A DNA stretch of 64,000 nt, taken from NCBI RefSeq assembly GCF_003951315.1, contig NZ_QLJH01000002.1:175472-239471 (forward strand), read 5' to 3'. Below, one piece after another: positions 52,812 through 61,725 of the stretch. The notes under the pieces are model-generated. The model saw only the letters and a list, made by a program, of their open reading frames with translations. It was not told the origin of the DNA and made no database searches. Position 1 is the first letter of the stretch. The number at the start of each line of letters is the position of its first letter. Origin of the DNA: Sphingomonas sp. S-NIH.Pt15_0812 (GTDB taxonomy: Bacteria > Pseudomonadota > Alphaproteobacteria > Sphingomonadales > Sphingomonadaceae). A program made the translations under genes and the position numbers.

Positions 52812-53849
52812 ATGACCCAGCCCTCGATCGCCACCGGCCTGATCGGCTTCGGCCTGGCGGGCAGCGCCTTCCACGCGCCGCTGATCGCCGCGACGCCGGG
52901 GCTGCGGCTCGCCGGCATCGCCAGTTCCCAGAAACCGGCGGTTGCCGCCGCCTGGCCGGACGTGCCGGTCTTCGCCGATCCCGCCGCGCTGATCGCCGAT
53001 CCGTCGATCGAACTGGTCGTGATCGCGACGCCCAATGCCAGCCATGCCCCCCTGGCCCGGGCGGCGCTGGCGGCGGGCAGGCATGTGGTGATCGACAAGC
53101 CCTTCGTCGCCGATCCCGACGATGGCTCCGTCCTGATCGCGGCGGCGCGGACCGCGGGGCGCGTGCTCAGCGTCTTTCACAATCGCCGCTGGGACAGCGA
53201 CTTCCGGACGGTACGGTCGCTGGTCAAGAGCGGCGTGTTGGGCGAGGTGATGCGCTGCGAGATGCACTGGGATCGCTTCCGGCCCGCGATCAAGCCGGGG
53301 TGGCGGGAAGATCCCGGCATGGCCACTGGCCTGCTCGCCGATCTGGGGCCGCATCTGGTCGACCAGGCGCTGGTGCTGTTCGGCCAGCCGGAGCGGGTCG
53401 CCGCGGACGTGATCGCCCAGCGACCCGAGGCGCGGGTCGACGATGCCTTCACGATGACGCTCCATTATGGCGTGCGGCGGGTGACGCTCGCCGCCTCGAC
53501 GCTGACGCTGGCCCCCCGCCCCCGCTTCGCGCTGCATGGCACGGCCGGGCACTTCGCCATCCATGGCATCGATCCGCAGGAGGCGGTGCTGCGCGCGGGC
53601 GGACGGATCGACGATCCCGCCTTCGGCGTGCAGGAGCCCGGGCTGGACGGCGTGCTGACGCTGGCGGACGGCGGACGCCGGACGGTGCCGAGCGAACGCG
53701 GCGACTGGCGGCTCTATTATGCCGGCATGGTCGCCGCGATCGGCGACGGCGCGCCGCCCCCGGTGACGCCCGAAGATGCGCTCGCCGGCCTGCGCGTCAT
53801 CGACGCCGCCCGGACCAGCGCGCGCGAGGGGCGGACGATCGCGCTCTGA
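52812..53849 (+). CDS. Gfo/Idh/MocA-family oxidoreductase
   Basis: 345 residues; AGGAG eight bases before ATG 52812. N-terminal NAD(P) Rossmann motif GLIGFGLAGSAFHAPLI, then VIATPNASHAPLARAAL and the EKP-equivalent VVIDKPFV with the catalytic Lys. The DLGPHLVDQALVLFG segment carries the catalytic His. The family oxidises inositols, glucose or other sugars; a precise substrate is not evident. Stands seven bases upstream of the convergent channel gene end. Confidence 0.9.
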   Translation: MTQPSIATGLIGFGLAGSAFHAPLIAATPGLRLAGIASSQKPAVAAAWPDVPVFADPAALIADPSIELVVIATPNASHAPLARAALAAGRHVVIDKPFVADPDDGSVLIAAARTAGRVLSVFHNRRWDSDFRTVRSLVKSGVLGEVMRCEMHWDRFRPAIKPGWREDPGMATGLLADLGPHLVDQALVLFGQPERVAADVIAQRPEARVDDAFTMTLHYGVRRVTLAASTLTLAPRPRFALHGTAGHFAIHGIDPQEAVLRAGGRIDDPAFGVQEPGLDGVLTLADGGRRTVPSERGDWRLYYAGMVAAIGDGAPPPVTPEDALAGLRVIDAARTSAREGRTIAL

Positions 53850-53855
53850 CGCCGC

Positions 53856-56306
53856 TCAGCCGTTCGGCGGCGCGCTCGGCAGGAGCTGGAGCTGCTGCGG
53901 CACCGTGCCGACATCGATCTCCTCCTGGGCGAAGCGTTGCAGCACCGCGAGCAGCACGGCGCTACGCGCGCCATAGGCGGCACGCGGGCCTGCGGTGTGG
54001 GCGAAGCAGTTGAACAGGATGCGGCCGTCCGCGATGCTGTCGACGAACGCCTTGGGCGCGGGATCGTCCAGCACGGTCGGGTCGACGGCGAAGGCGTCGA
54101 GCACGATCGCCTGCACCCGCGACGGATCGATGTTGAGCGGCACCGAGAACTGGATCTGCACGCGGCCGAGCGGATTGTTCAGCGTCTTGTTCAGCACCGG
54201 CTTGGTGATGAGTTCGGAATTGGGCACGATCAGCGTCGAATGATCGGCCAGCTCGATCTCGGTCGACCGCACGCTGATCCGCTTCACATCGCCTTCGTCG
54301 GCACCGATCCGCACCAGGTCGCCGATCTTCACCGGCCGCTCCGCCAGCAGGATCAGGCCGGACACGAAATTCTGCGTGATCGCCTGCAGGCCGAAGCCGA
54401 TGCCGACCGACAGGGCGGACAGCAGCAGGGCGATCCGCTCCATGCCGATGCCCAGCGACGTCAGCCCCCACAGCACCGCCAGGATGATCGCGAGATAGCG
54501 CGCGACCATCGCGAAGGAGTTGCGCGCGCTCAGGTCCAGCTCGGTGGTCGGCAGATAGCGCTCGTTCAGCCAGCGCATGAACAGCCGCGCCAGCGTCAGC
54601 CCGACGCACAGCACGATCACGGCGCGGATGATCGCCCAGGGCGAGATGCTGACATCGCCGACGGTGATGCCGTTGGCGACGGTCGCGAACCGGTCGAAGG
54701 TCGACCCCACGTCCGACCCGAACGGGGTCAGCAGCATCACCACCGCGACGATCGCCAGTCCCAGCCGCAGCGCGCCCGACAGCAGCACGCCGAACTGGTC
54801 GATCGCGCTCGCCCTGATGCCGATGCCGCGCGCCAGCAGCTGGCCGGTGCGGCTGGCCGATGCGAAGACGGTGGTCACGACATCGTCGATGAAGACCAGC
54901 AACAGGTAGAAGGTGGCGGCGACGATCGCGAGCCACTCGATCGCGATCCGGGTCAGGAACAGGCTGAAATTGGTATAGCCGACCAGCAGCGCGGCAGTGC
55001 TGGCCAGCGTCACCAGCCAGGCGACCAGCGTCACGCCGCCCACCCAGGCGCGCCCTGCCGCCGCGCCGGCGGACGCCTCCACCGCCGGGTTCTGCGCGGC
55101 GGCGGCATCGGCAGCCTCGTCGGCATGGGCGCGCAGCCGGCCCAGCGTCAGCAGGACGCCGCCGATCACGACCAGCCGGATCGTCGCCAGTCCCGCATTC
55201 GCCGCCGCATCGAGCGCGCCGCCGATATGCAGCACCGCGTTGACGGCGGGCAGCAGCATGTCGAGCGCGGTCAGGATCGCCAGCACCCAGGCCCAGGGCA
55301 ACAGCGCCACCGCTACCCGGTCGCCGATCGGCAGCAATCGCCACGATCCCTGGCTGCGCATCAGCAGCGCCGCGGCCAGCGCGCCGACGAAATTGCCCAT
55401 GCCGACCGCGAAGACGAAGGTCGACAGCACCGGCTCGGCGGTCGCCCCCGCCAGCCCCGACCAGCGCAGCCCCTGCACCAGCATCACCGCCGCCAGCGTC
55501 GGCAGCAGCGTGCCCGTCGCCACGCGCCACATGGCATAGCTCGACCGACGCACCCGGTGGCCGGGGGCGGAGCCGATCGCATAGCGGCGCCCCGCATCGC
55601 GCAGCGCGATCCGCGCCGGCCAGGCCAGCGCGATCGCCACGACCAGCCCCAGCACCGCCAGCCAGACATGGCCGCCCCGCGCGCCGGCGACGATGTCGCG
55701 CATCACCCGCCCGGCATAGCGGGTCGCCTGCTCCATATCATGGGGCAGCGCGGTGGCGATGCCGGCCCAGAAGGCCGGGGTCAGGGGCGAGGCATTGCGC
55801 GTCGCCCAGCTCCGACCCAGTTCGGCGGCCTGGGCGGCGTTGATGCTGTCGGTCATCTGTTGCGCTTCGACCGACAGCAGATTGCCGCGCTTGATCGCCG
55901 AATCGATCGTCGCCCGCCGCTGCGCCAGCAGCTTGCGCTGCGCGACGATGTCAGGCGCGTCGACGATGCCGGCCGTGGTCGGGCCGACCTCCGCGATCTT
56001 GGCATCGACCAGCGCCATCTGCGCCTGCAACGTCGCGCCGGTGTCCGCCGCCACGGTCCGCGCCGCCGCCAGCCGGTCGATCAGCTCGCCGCGTTCCTCG
56101 CGGCCATGCGCATCGTCCGCCGCCGCCTCCACCGCGCGGACATCGGCGGAAGCCTCGGCCAGCTTCGTCACCGCCGCGCCGACCGGATCGTCCGCCTGCG
56201 CCGTCGCGGCGCCGGCAGCGAGAAGGGACAGCAGCACCGCCACGAGCAGCGGAAACAGCGGCAACGGGCGGCGGCGGGGAAGGCAGGACAGGGACAGGCA
56301 GGACAC
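53856..56306 (-). CDS. DUF3772-type mechanosensitive channel
   Basis: 816 residues. Signal peptide (LLSLLAAGAATAQADD), a periplasmic DUF3772 coiled-coil domain (about 40-190), 10-11 transmembrane helices, and a C-terminal MscS channel domain (about 600-770). The MscS pore is SLGIGMERIALLLSALSVGIGFGLQAITQNFVSGLIL, then the beta domain KIGDLVRIGADEGDVKRISVRSTEI and IVPNSELITKPV. It opens under membrane tension in osmotic downshock. GTG start at 56306. Confidence 0.93.
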   Translation of the reverse strand: MSCLSLSCLPRRRPLPLFPLLVAVLLSLLAAGAATAQADDPVGAAVTKLAEASADVRAVEAAADDAHGREERGELIDRLAAARTVAADTGATLQAQMALVDAKIAEVGPTTAGIVDAPDIVAQRKLLAQRRATIDSAIKRGNLLSVEAQQMTDSINAAQAAELGRSWATRNASPLTPAFWAGIATALPHDMEQATRYAGRVMRDIVAGARGGHVWLAVLGLVVAIALAWPARIALRDAGRRYAIGSAPGHRVRRSSYAMWRVATGTLLPTLAAVMLVQGLRWSGLAGATAEPVLSTFVFAVGMGNFVGALAAALLMRSQGSWRLLPIGDRVAVALLPWAWVLAILTALDMLLPAVNAVLHIGGALDAAANAGLATIRLVVIGGVLLTLGRLRAHADEAADAAAAQNPAVEASAGAAAGRAWVGGVTLVAWLVTLASTAALLVGYTNFSLFLTRIAIEWLAIVAATFYLLLVFIDDVVTTVFASASRTGQLLARGIGIRASAIDQFGVLLSGALRLGLAIVAVVMLLTPFGSDVGSTFDRFATVANGITVGDVSISPWAIIRAVIVLCVGLTLARLFMRWLNERYLPTTELDLSARNSFAMVARYLAIILAVLWGLTSLGIGMERIALLLSALSVGIGFGLQAITQNFVSGLILLAERPVKIGDLVRIGADEGDVKRISVRSTEIELADHSTLIVPNSELITKPVLNKTLNNPLGRVQIQFSVPLNIDPSRVQAIVLDAFAVDPTVLDDPAPKAFVDSIADGRILFNCFAHTAGPRAAYGARSAVLLAVLQRFAQEEIDVGTVPQQLQLLPSAPPNG

Positions 56307-56609
56307 GACAGACTCCGCATCGACGGGCGATGTCGGGTGGCCTTACGCCTTTGGCGCACCGGGAGCGAGCCTCCACCCCGCCATCTCCATCGACCTTGTC
56401 CCCGGCACGACAGGCTTGACGATCAGTCCCGCCTCGTCTAGCGGCCTAACCAGCATCAAGAGTCGGAGCACGTCCGGCACCAACCTGCGCCCGCGCAAGG
56501 TGGTACCCCTGGAAACAGAGGGATGTGGCCGATCCGGCAATTAGCGGGTTTTTAGCCACATCGTCGTTCCCCCGATGCCGGATGCCGTCAACAACTACGG
56601 AATCGGCCT

Positions 56610-57689
56610 GTGACGAGCTATCAACCGCAACAATTCGCCAGCGACAATTATGCCGGAGCCTGTTCGGAAGCATGGGACGCGATGCTTGCCGCCAATGGCG
56701 GCTCCGCCACCGCCTATGGCGACGATGGCTGGACGCAGCAGGCCGCCGACTGTTTCCGCACGCTGTTCGACAAGGATTGCGAGGTCTTCTTCGTCTTCAA
56801 CGGCACCGCCGCCAATTCGCTGGCGCTCGCCTCGCTCTGCCAATCCTATCACAGCGTCATCTGTTCGTCGTCGGCGCATGTCGAGACCGACGAATGCGGC
56901 GCGCCCGAATTCTTCTCCAACGGCTCCAAGCTGTTGCTCGCCCCCTCGCCCGACGGCAAGCTGACGCCCCAGGCGATCCGCGAGCTGGCGACCACCCGTT
57001 CCGACATCCATTTCCCCAAGCCGCGCGTGGTGACGATCACCCAACCGACCGAGACGGGGCAGGTCTACAGCGTCGAGGAAGTCACGGCGATCGCCGCGCT
57101 GTGCCGCGAGCTGGGCCTCCGGCTGCACATGGACGGCGCGCGCTTCGCCCATGCCTGCGCCACCCTGGGCTGCACCCCGGCGGAGATGACCTGGCAGGCC
57201 GGGGTCGACGTGCTGTGCTTCGGCGGGACCAAGAATGGCATGGCGGTCGGCGAGGCGGTGATCTTCTTTGACCGGGCGCTGGCCGAGGATTTCGGCTATC
57301 GCTGCAAACAGGCGGGCCAGCTCGCCTCCAAGATGCGCTTCCTGTCGGCGCCCTGGGTCGCCCTGCTCGAAAGCGGCGCGTGGCTGCGCAACGCCCAGCA
57401 TGGCAATGCCTGCGCGCAGCGGCTCGCGGCCAGGTTGGCGAACCTGCCCGAAGTGCGCCTGCTGTTCCCGGTGCAGGCGAACGGCGTGTTCCTCACCGCC
57501 CCGCCCGCCGTGCTCGACGAACTGCGCCGACGCGGCTGGCGCTTCTACACCTTCATCGGTGGCGGCGCCCGCTTCATGTTCGCCTGGGATGCGCAGGTCG
57601 AGCGGGTCGACGAACTCGCCGCCGACCTGCACGAAGCCTGTCGCCTCTGCCGGCGGGAATCGGTCGAGCCGGTTCCCACCTGGTCGTGA
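56610..57689 (+). CDS. Low-specificity threonine aldolase / beta-eliminating lyase
   Basis: 359 residues from GTG 56610. PLP-dependent fold type I. Conserved: FASDNYAGACSE, FFVFNGTAANSLAL, SSSAHVETDECG, HMDGARFAHACATLG (PLP-contacting Asp) and the PLP lysine in CFGGTKNGMAVGEAV near residue 212. Cleaves L-threonine/L-allo-threonine to glycine and acetaldehyde in the family. The 303-base gap before it (56307-56609) has no credible ORF. Confidence 0.92.
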   Translation: MTSYQPQQFASDNYAGACSEAWDAMLAANGGSATAYGDDGWTQQAADCFRTLFDKDCEVFFVFNGTAANSLALASLCQSYHSVICSSSAHVETDECGAPEFFSNGSKLLLAPSPDGKLTPQAIRELATTRSDIHFPKPRVVTITQPTETGQVYSVEEVTAIAALCRELGLRLHMDGARFAHACATLGCTPAEMTWQAGVDVLCFGGTKNGMAVGEAVIFFDRALAEDFGYRCKQAGQLASKMRFLSAPWVALLESGAWLRNAQHGNACAQRLAARLANLPEVRLLFPVQANGVFLTAPPAVLDELRRRGWRFYTFIGGGARFMFAWDAQVERVDELAADLHEACRLCRRESVEPVPTWS

Positions 57690-57699
57690 CTCGATCCTC

Positions 57700-57729
57700 G
57701 GCGGGCGGGTCGGAACCGGTCCGCCCGCC
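57700..57729 (+). terminator. Hairpin after the threonine-aldolase gene
   Basis: GGCGGGCGG and CCGCCCGCC pair perfectly around a 12-base loop, ten bases past the stop; no T-run. Confidence 0.6.
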
Positions 57730-57958
57730 ATCCGCGCCCGGGTGGGCGGTGGCCGGGCGACGGCATCACCAGTCGCTGGTCGATCTGGCCGGCTGTTTCA
57801 GCGGACGCACGGATACGAGAGCCGCTTTGCCGGGCTATGTTTCGGGAGGAACGGATAAGGGTGTCGCGACGCGACATGGCATCGGCCGGGATGATCCCGG
57901 CCGGGGCTTCAGCCTGTACGAAGCTGGTGCCGAAACCTGCCGTTCACGACAGGAAAAA

Positions 57959-57978
57959 TGGCGGAGAGGGTGTCCGCC
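57959..57978 (-). other. Candidate left attachment site: tRNA-Ser 3' fragment
   Basis: TGGCGGAGAGGGTG at 57959-57972 is the reverse complement of a typical tRNA-Ser 3' end including CCA (CACCCTCTCCGCCA). The rest of a tRNA does not follow. A 6-bp inverted repeat GGCGGA...TCCGCC spans 57960-57978. The position, 139 bases before the integrase start, fits an attL made by insertion into a minus-strand tRNA-Ser, with the intact tRNA expected at the far end of the element. The gap 57690-58110 has no other gene. Confidence 0.55.
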
Positions 57979-58110
57979 TAACATGTGCGTCTTGGCGTTT
58001 CCAATCCGATCATCTGCATAGCATAAATCCAGCAAAAGCGCGGCTTTCCCTCTCCCATTGTATCAGGTCATGTCTTGACAGCGCAGTGGGGCTGTGGGCA
58101 ACGTGGTGGG

Positions 58111-59340
58111 GTGGATAACAAGCAGCCAACCCGCCGCCGCGCTCCCGCCACTGTCGCAGAGGTCAACAGCTACCGAACACCCGGCCGCTATTCGGTCGGT
58201 GACGGGCTGTTGCTAGTCGTCAATCCATCCGGTTCCCGGTCATGGCTGGCGAGGGTCCGCGATCCATCCGGCAAGCGGCGTGACATAGGCCTAGGCCGGT
58301 TCCCCGAGGTGACTTTGAAAGAGGCCCGCGATCGGGCGGCAGAGCATCGCAAGGTGGTTCGCGACGGCTTGGACCCAGTGGTTGAGAAGCGGAAGGCTGC
58401 CAACGCCATCCCGACGTTCGCAGAGGCCGCCCAGCGCGTCTATGACGAACGCAAGAGCGGGTTCAAGAACGACAAGCATTCCGCCCAGTGGCTGTCCACG
58501 CTGAAGGACTATGCCTATCCCATGCTCGGCAGCCGTCCCATCGATCAGGTGACCGGGCCGCTGATCGTGCAAGCGGTGAAGCCGATATGGCTTGCCAAGC
58601 CTGAGACAGCCCGGCGGACCCTGCAACGCATTGGCGTCGTCATCTCATGGGCTACCGCGCATGGCTACCGGGAGCATGAGGCCTCCATGAAGGCCATCAA
58701 AATGGGCCTCCCCCCGCAGCCAAAGGGCGTAAAGCATTTCGCGGCCGTGCCCTATGCCGATGCGCCGGCCGTGTTCGCCAAGCTGCGGGCAGAGCCTGAG
58801 ACGATCGCCCGCTTGGCCCTGCAATTTACCATCCTGACATGCGTTCGCAGCGGAGAAGCGCGGGGCGCACGATGGGACGAGGTTGACCTTGAGGCCCGGA
58901 CTTGGACCGTGCCGGCCGATCGCATGAAGATGAAAACGGAGCATGTCGTGCCGCTTAGTGACAGCGCCACGGCTATGCTCCGGCAGCTTCATGCCAGCCG
59001 ATCGAGCAGCCTCATCTTTCCAGGCCTCCAGCGCCGCACCAGCAAGCCGAGGGACGACAAGCCCCTGTCAGACGTGGCAGTGACCAAGGCCCTCCAGTTA
59101 GTCGCCCCAGACGCAACCGTGCACGGGTGGCGGTCAACGTTCCGCGACTGGGGTGCGGAGGAAACGAACGTCGCTAGCGAGGTGCTTGAAAAGGCTCTGG
59201 CGCACCAGATCAGCAGCGCAGTCGAGCGCGCCTATCGCCGCGGCGATTTGTTGGAGAAGCGCCGCCAGCTCATGCAGGCATGGGACGGCTTCCTACAAAA
59301 CCGCAGCGCCGCCATCGTGTCGATCAGAGGTGCCGCATAA
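58111..59340 (+). CDS. int: Tyrosine integrase (P4-type, DUF4102 arm-binding domain)
   Basis: 409 residues from GTG 58111; a TTG at 58075 is in frame but lies in a -35-like TTGACA, so it is unlikely. Arm-binding domain (about 15-100): LLLVVNPSGSRSWLARVRDPSGKRRDIGLGRFPEVTLKEAR. Core-binding helices follow, then the catalytic set: Arg246 (CVRSGEARG), His338 and Arg341 (HGWR), His365 (AHQIS) and Tyr375 (RAYRRGD). All active-site residues are present, so it should be active. It belongs to integrases that target tRNA 3' ends. The stop overlaps the next start (TAATG). Confidence 0.96.
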   Translation: MDNKQPTRRRAPATVAEVNSYRTPGRYSVGDGLLLVVNPSGSRSWLARVRDPSGKRRDIGLGRFPEVTLKEARDRAAEHRKVVRDGLDPVVEKRKAANAIPTFAEAAQRVYDERKSGFKNDKHSAQWLSTLKDYAYPMLGSRPIDQVTGPLIVQAVKPIWLAKPETARRTLQRIGVVISWATAHGYREHEASMKAIKMGLPPQPKGVKHFAAVPYADAPAVFAKLRAEPETIARLALQFTILTCVRSGEARGARWDEVDLEARTWTVPADRMKMKTEHVVPLSDSATAMLRQLHASRSSSLIFPGLQRRTSKPRDDKPLSDVAVTKALQLVAPDATVHGWRSTFRDWGAEETNVASEVLEKALAHQISSAVERAYRRGDLLEKRRQLMQAWDGFLQNRSAAIVSIRGAA

Positions 59341-59837
59341 TGGCGGATGTTGTCGGCCAAAATGGCCGCAAACTCACAGCAAGCGGGCGAGAGCGAGCTG
59401 AGCGCCTTGAGGCTATGGGCTGCCCTGAGTTGGATGATCCTGGTCGCCCAGGCCGCCCTTTGAGCCTCGCAACAATCATGGCCGCGAAGAACAACCGTTC
59501 GACGCGAACCGGGCGGCGACATTTGGCAGCGGCTAGGCATCTGATCACCCGCTTTGAGGTGCATCCGTCTGCACTGAATGGCACGTCGCTGAACAAGCCC
59601 AGCGAACGACAGGCGCTTACCAAGCTGCCTGACAGGGACGCCGCTAGGCTGATTGTGGCTGCAATGAAGGGTAAGCGCGTGTCCGCGCAGCTGCGGTTAG
59701 AACGGCTCAAATCGCCCAAGCAAAAAGTTTGGGAAGAAGTGGAAGCCCTGATCCGTTTGTTTAACAGGAGCAGCCCGGCCGCACGGGCCGAATTTCAGCA
59801 TTTGCTATCGGCTTCAACCGCGTCGTCGCAACCGTGA
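59340..59837 (+). CDS. Protein of unknown function in the integrative element
   Basis: 165 residues, coupled to the integrase by a TAATG overlap. Rich in Arg/Lys/Ala. A central segment (SERQALTKLPDRDAARLIVAAMKGKRVSAQ) resembles helices found in phage or plasmid DNA-binding proteins of the ParB/DUF3102 kind, but the match is weak. No catalytic motif. Codon use is less GC-biased than in the chromosome. Confidence 0.6.
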   Translation: MADVVGQNGRKLTASGRERAERLEAMGCPELDDPGRPGRPLSLATIMAAKNNRSTRTGRRHLAAARHLITRFEVHPSALNGTSLNKPSERQALTKLPDRDAARLIVAAMKGKRVSAQLRLERLKSPKQKVWEEVEALIRLFNRSSPAARAEFQHLLSASTASSQP

Positions 59838-59931
59838 TGTGGCTCAACCGCGCCACCTCGGAACGGCGCATCTCGACCTCTTGGCGGCATGGCGCGAGAC
59901 GGCCGGGTGGAAATGGCCGCTGTTCATGGTT

Positions 59932-60102
59932 GGCTATCTGTTCCGATCAGCTTAACTCATGGCGGGTATCACCTACCGGTTAAGATAGCCGGCCCCTTTC
60001 GATCCTTTGAGGATCGCGTCACGACCGGGAGGGCCCATGCCCTAGGAAAGCGAAGCCCTCCCGGTCGCTCTACCAGCGATGGGCGGCGGCTGTGACAGCC
60101 GC
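59932..60102. other. Cluster of four consecutive hairpins (ncRNA, origin or regulatory region)
   Basis: The gap 59838-60126 has no credible ORF. Four stems follow each other. A: GGCTAT (59932) and CTTAAC (59951) pair with GTTAAG (59979) and ATAGCC (59985), with an asymmetric bulge. B: CGATCCT-TTG-AGGATCG at 60000-60016. C: CGACCGGGAGGGC (60022-60034) with GCCCTCCCGGTCG (60055-60067), a perfect 13-pair stem and 20-base loop. D: GCGGCTG-TGA-CAGCCGC at 60086-60102; an alternative GTGA...TCAC pairing overlaps it. No known RNA family is matched. Confidence 0.7.
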
Positions 60103-60126
60103 TCACAACACCGTGGGAGGACATGC

Positions 60127-60456
60127 GTGAACATGCCCCAATGCGTTCATAACCCGATTGCGCGACCAGATTCAACGATGGTGGCGACCGAAGTCGGCTT
60201 GGAGACACAAGACAAGCGTCGACTTGTCGGCGGTAAAGCCAGGATTCGTCCTGACGCATCAGGAAGCTCCACACAGAATGGAGCTTTCACCGTGGTCCCT
60301 GTAGCCGTTACCTTAGCAGATGCCCGCATCATGTCGGGCCTGAGCATCCCCACTCTCTACCGCCTAATGAGCCGTGGCGAGCTGGATACCGTCAAGGTTG
60401 GTCGCCGCCGACTTGTGAAGGTCGAGAGCATCAACCGACTGGTGGGGGCCGCGTGA
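60127..60456 (+). CDS. Excisionase/AlpA-like HTH protein
   Basis: 109 residues from GTG 60127, with GGGAGGA six bases upstream; ATG 60133 is an alternative. The C-terminal half is an HTH_17/MerR-like domain: VTLADARIMSGLSIPTLYRLMSRGELDTVKVGRRRLVKVESINRLV. The N-terminal half is unstructured-looking. Proteins of this class act as recombination directionality factors or as AlpA-type activators of integrase and replication genes. Its placement after the hairpin cluster suggests it binds there or is controlled by it. Followed by a terminator. Confidence 0.85.
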   Translation: MNMPQCVHNPIARPDSTMVATEVGLETQDKRRLVGGKARIRPDASGSSTQNGAFTVVPVAVTLADARIMSGLSIPTLYRLMSRGELDTVKVGRRRLVKVESINRLVGAA

Positions 60457-60501
60457 CTTATGGCCCTGCCATCGGCTGGGGCGCCGAAGCCCATTAAGCG
60501 A

Positions 60502-60533
60502 AAAGGCCGCGCGGTCGCCACCGCACGGCCTTT
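60502..60533 (+). terminator. Intrinsic terminator after the HTH gene
   Basis: AAAGGCCGCGCGGT-CGCC-ACCGCACGGCCTTT: a stem of 13 pairs with one C-A mismatch, ending in TTT. It separates the integration module from the replication operon. Confidence 0.85.
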
Positions 60534-60641
60534 CCTCAAATCTTCTTACGTCAGCGCCAATCGAGATAGCATCTCTTGCCCGGCTTCACAATGCCGAGCC
60601 GCTCTCCCGATTGCCGGCGTTAGCGAAACTGGAGGTGCAGC

Positions 60642-60926
60642 ATGAGCCGCCGCACCGACACCAGCGCCGCCGCCTATATGGGCATCCTGTCGTCTATGGC
60701 CCGCCTAGAACGTGTCGTGCTGGAGACGCTACACAGCCACCCTACCGGGCTGACCGTCGATGAGACGTGTGCGGCGGCGGGCTATCCTCGCTATTCGCTC
60801 CAGCCTCGCTTTACGGCGCTCAAGGAGCGGCAGGCGATTATAGACACGGGGTTGCGCCGGCAGAACGTCAGCGGCGCGAAGGCGATCGTTTGGCGCATCA
60901 TGCCGCGTTCGGGAGGTGAGGCATGA
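60642..60926 (+). CDS. Small winged-helix-like protein of the element
   Basis: 94 residues; TGGAGG seven bases before ATG 60642. Residues 20-90 read as a winged helix: VVLETLHSHPTGLTVDETCAAAGYPRYSLQPRFTALKERQAIIDTGLRRQNVSGAKAIVW, with an HTH near the middle and a wing at the end. Similar short proteins occur in phages just before replication genes. Role unknown; possible transcriptional regulator. Overlaps the next gene by ATGA. Confidence 0.7.
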   Translation: MSRRTDTSAAAYMGILSSMARLERVVLETLHSHPTGLTVDETCAAAGYPRYSLQPRFTALKERQAIIDTGLRRQNVSGAKAIVWRIMPRSGGEA

Positions 60927-61249
60927 AGCCGATCCCACCCGCATCCATCGTGTGGCCATCTGCCGCTTGCGATCCTGCCGCGTCCACTGCCCTTCCGGTG
61001 GAAGAGTTGATTGAGGCCGGCGGGGCGGCGGCGCTGCGGTCCTATATTGCCGCCCGCCTTGCTGTGATGGCAGGCGAGGAACCCGGCGCGCCTCGATCCC
61101 TCAGCGCTTTCGCCGTCGATCACCTCTCCGAACGTGTGAGCGACTTGGCAGACGGCGGCGTGACCGTCTCTGCCGCCAGTCTGCAAATGGCTTTGGCATA
61201 CATCATGTACCTTGAGGCTGCGGCCAGCTTGGGAGGGTCGCGCGCATGA
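60923..61249 (+). CDS. Unknown protein of the element
   Basis: 108 residues, coupled on both sides by ATGA overlaps. Ala-rich helical protein (GGAAALRSYIAARLAVMAG, LQMALAYIMYLEAAASL); no motif. Its fixed position in the operon suggests a part in replication or its control. Confidence 0.65.
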   Translation: MKPIPPASIVWPSAACDPAASTALPVEELIEAGGAAALRSYIAARLAVMAGEEPGAPRSLSAFAVDHLSERVSDLADGGVTVSAASLQMALAYIMYLEAAASLGGSRA

Positions 61250-61725
61250 GCAGCGTCGTTCTTTCCATTGCCTCTCGGCAGTCGCGAGAGGTCCAAAGCC
61301 GTGCGGTCGCTGCGGTCTGCCTACAGCGGCACCGCGAGCTTGAGCGGACCAAGCTGGAGCGGATCACCGGCGTGTCCGGCTACGCGGATCAGGGCGCTAA
61401 CCTGCCCCCGACCCTCGACGCTTGGTACAGGGCGAAACCGCTCCCGCCGGGCCGGATCAGGCTGCGGATGACGCTGCCCAGAGAGGTCGCGCGCCTGTAC
61501 GGCCTGCCTGCAACGGCGCGTCTGATCGATTTGCGCGACATGGCAACGGCGACCGATCATTGGTCCGTTGCCGTGCTGCCCACGATGGGCGGTCATATCG
61601 TGGGAGTCGCCGCCCCGGATGGCAGCGGCGTCGGCGTGGTTTGGAGGCTTGCTCGCAAGGCGAATGACTATGCCCTGCGGCTGTCGGCTGAACATGGCCT
61701 GCCTATCCGCACGGTGCAGCTATGA
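61246..61725 (+). CDS. Unknown protein of the element
   Basis: 159 residues between ATGA overlaps. Basic N-terminal helix (RHRELERTKLERITGVSGYADQ), then a mixed beta/alpha part (RIRLRMTLPREVARLYGLP, WSVAVLPTMGGHIVGVAAPDGSGVGVVWRLARKANDYALRL). No known fold recognised. Placed directly before the primase. Confidence 0.65.
   Translation: MSSVVLSIASRQSREVQSRAVAAVCLQRHRELERTKLERITGVSGYADQGANLPPTLDAWYRAKPLPPGRIRLRMTLPREVARLYGLPATARLIDLRDMATATDHWSVAVLPTMGGHIVGVAAPDGSGVGVVWRLARKANDYALRLSAEHGLPIRTVQL

Noticed and set aside
56427..56500. tRNA-Glu-like start (CCTCGTCTAGCGGCCTAA)
   Set aside because: The D-arm-like match is not followed by an anticodon stem, a T-arm or a matching acceptor end.
56343..56540. 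Minus-strand frame of 65 codons before the threonine-aldolase gene
   Set aside because: No ribosome site, no motif and no coding-like bias; kept as non-coding.
59889..60095. Open frame of 68 codons across the hairpin cluster
   Set aside because: Composition follows the palindromes, there is no ribosome site and no conserved-looking segment.
60460..60645. Open frame of 61 codons after the HTH gene
   Set aside because: It reads through a strong intrinsic terminator, repeats the KRKGRAVATARPF peptide that is just the hairpin, and has no Shine-Dalgarno.
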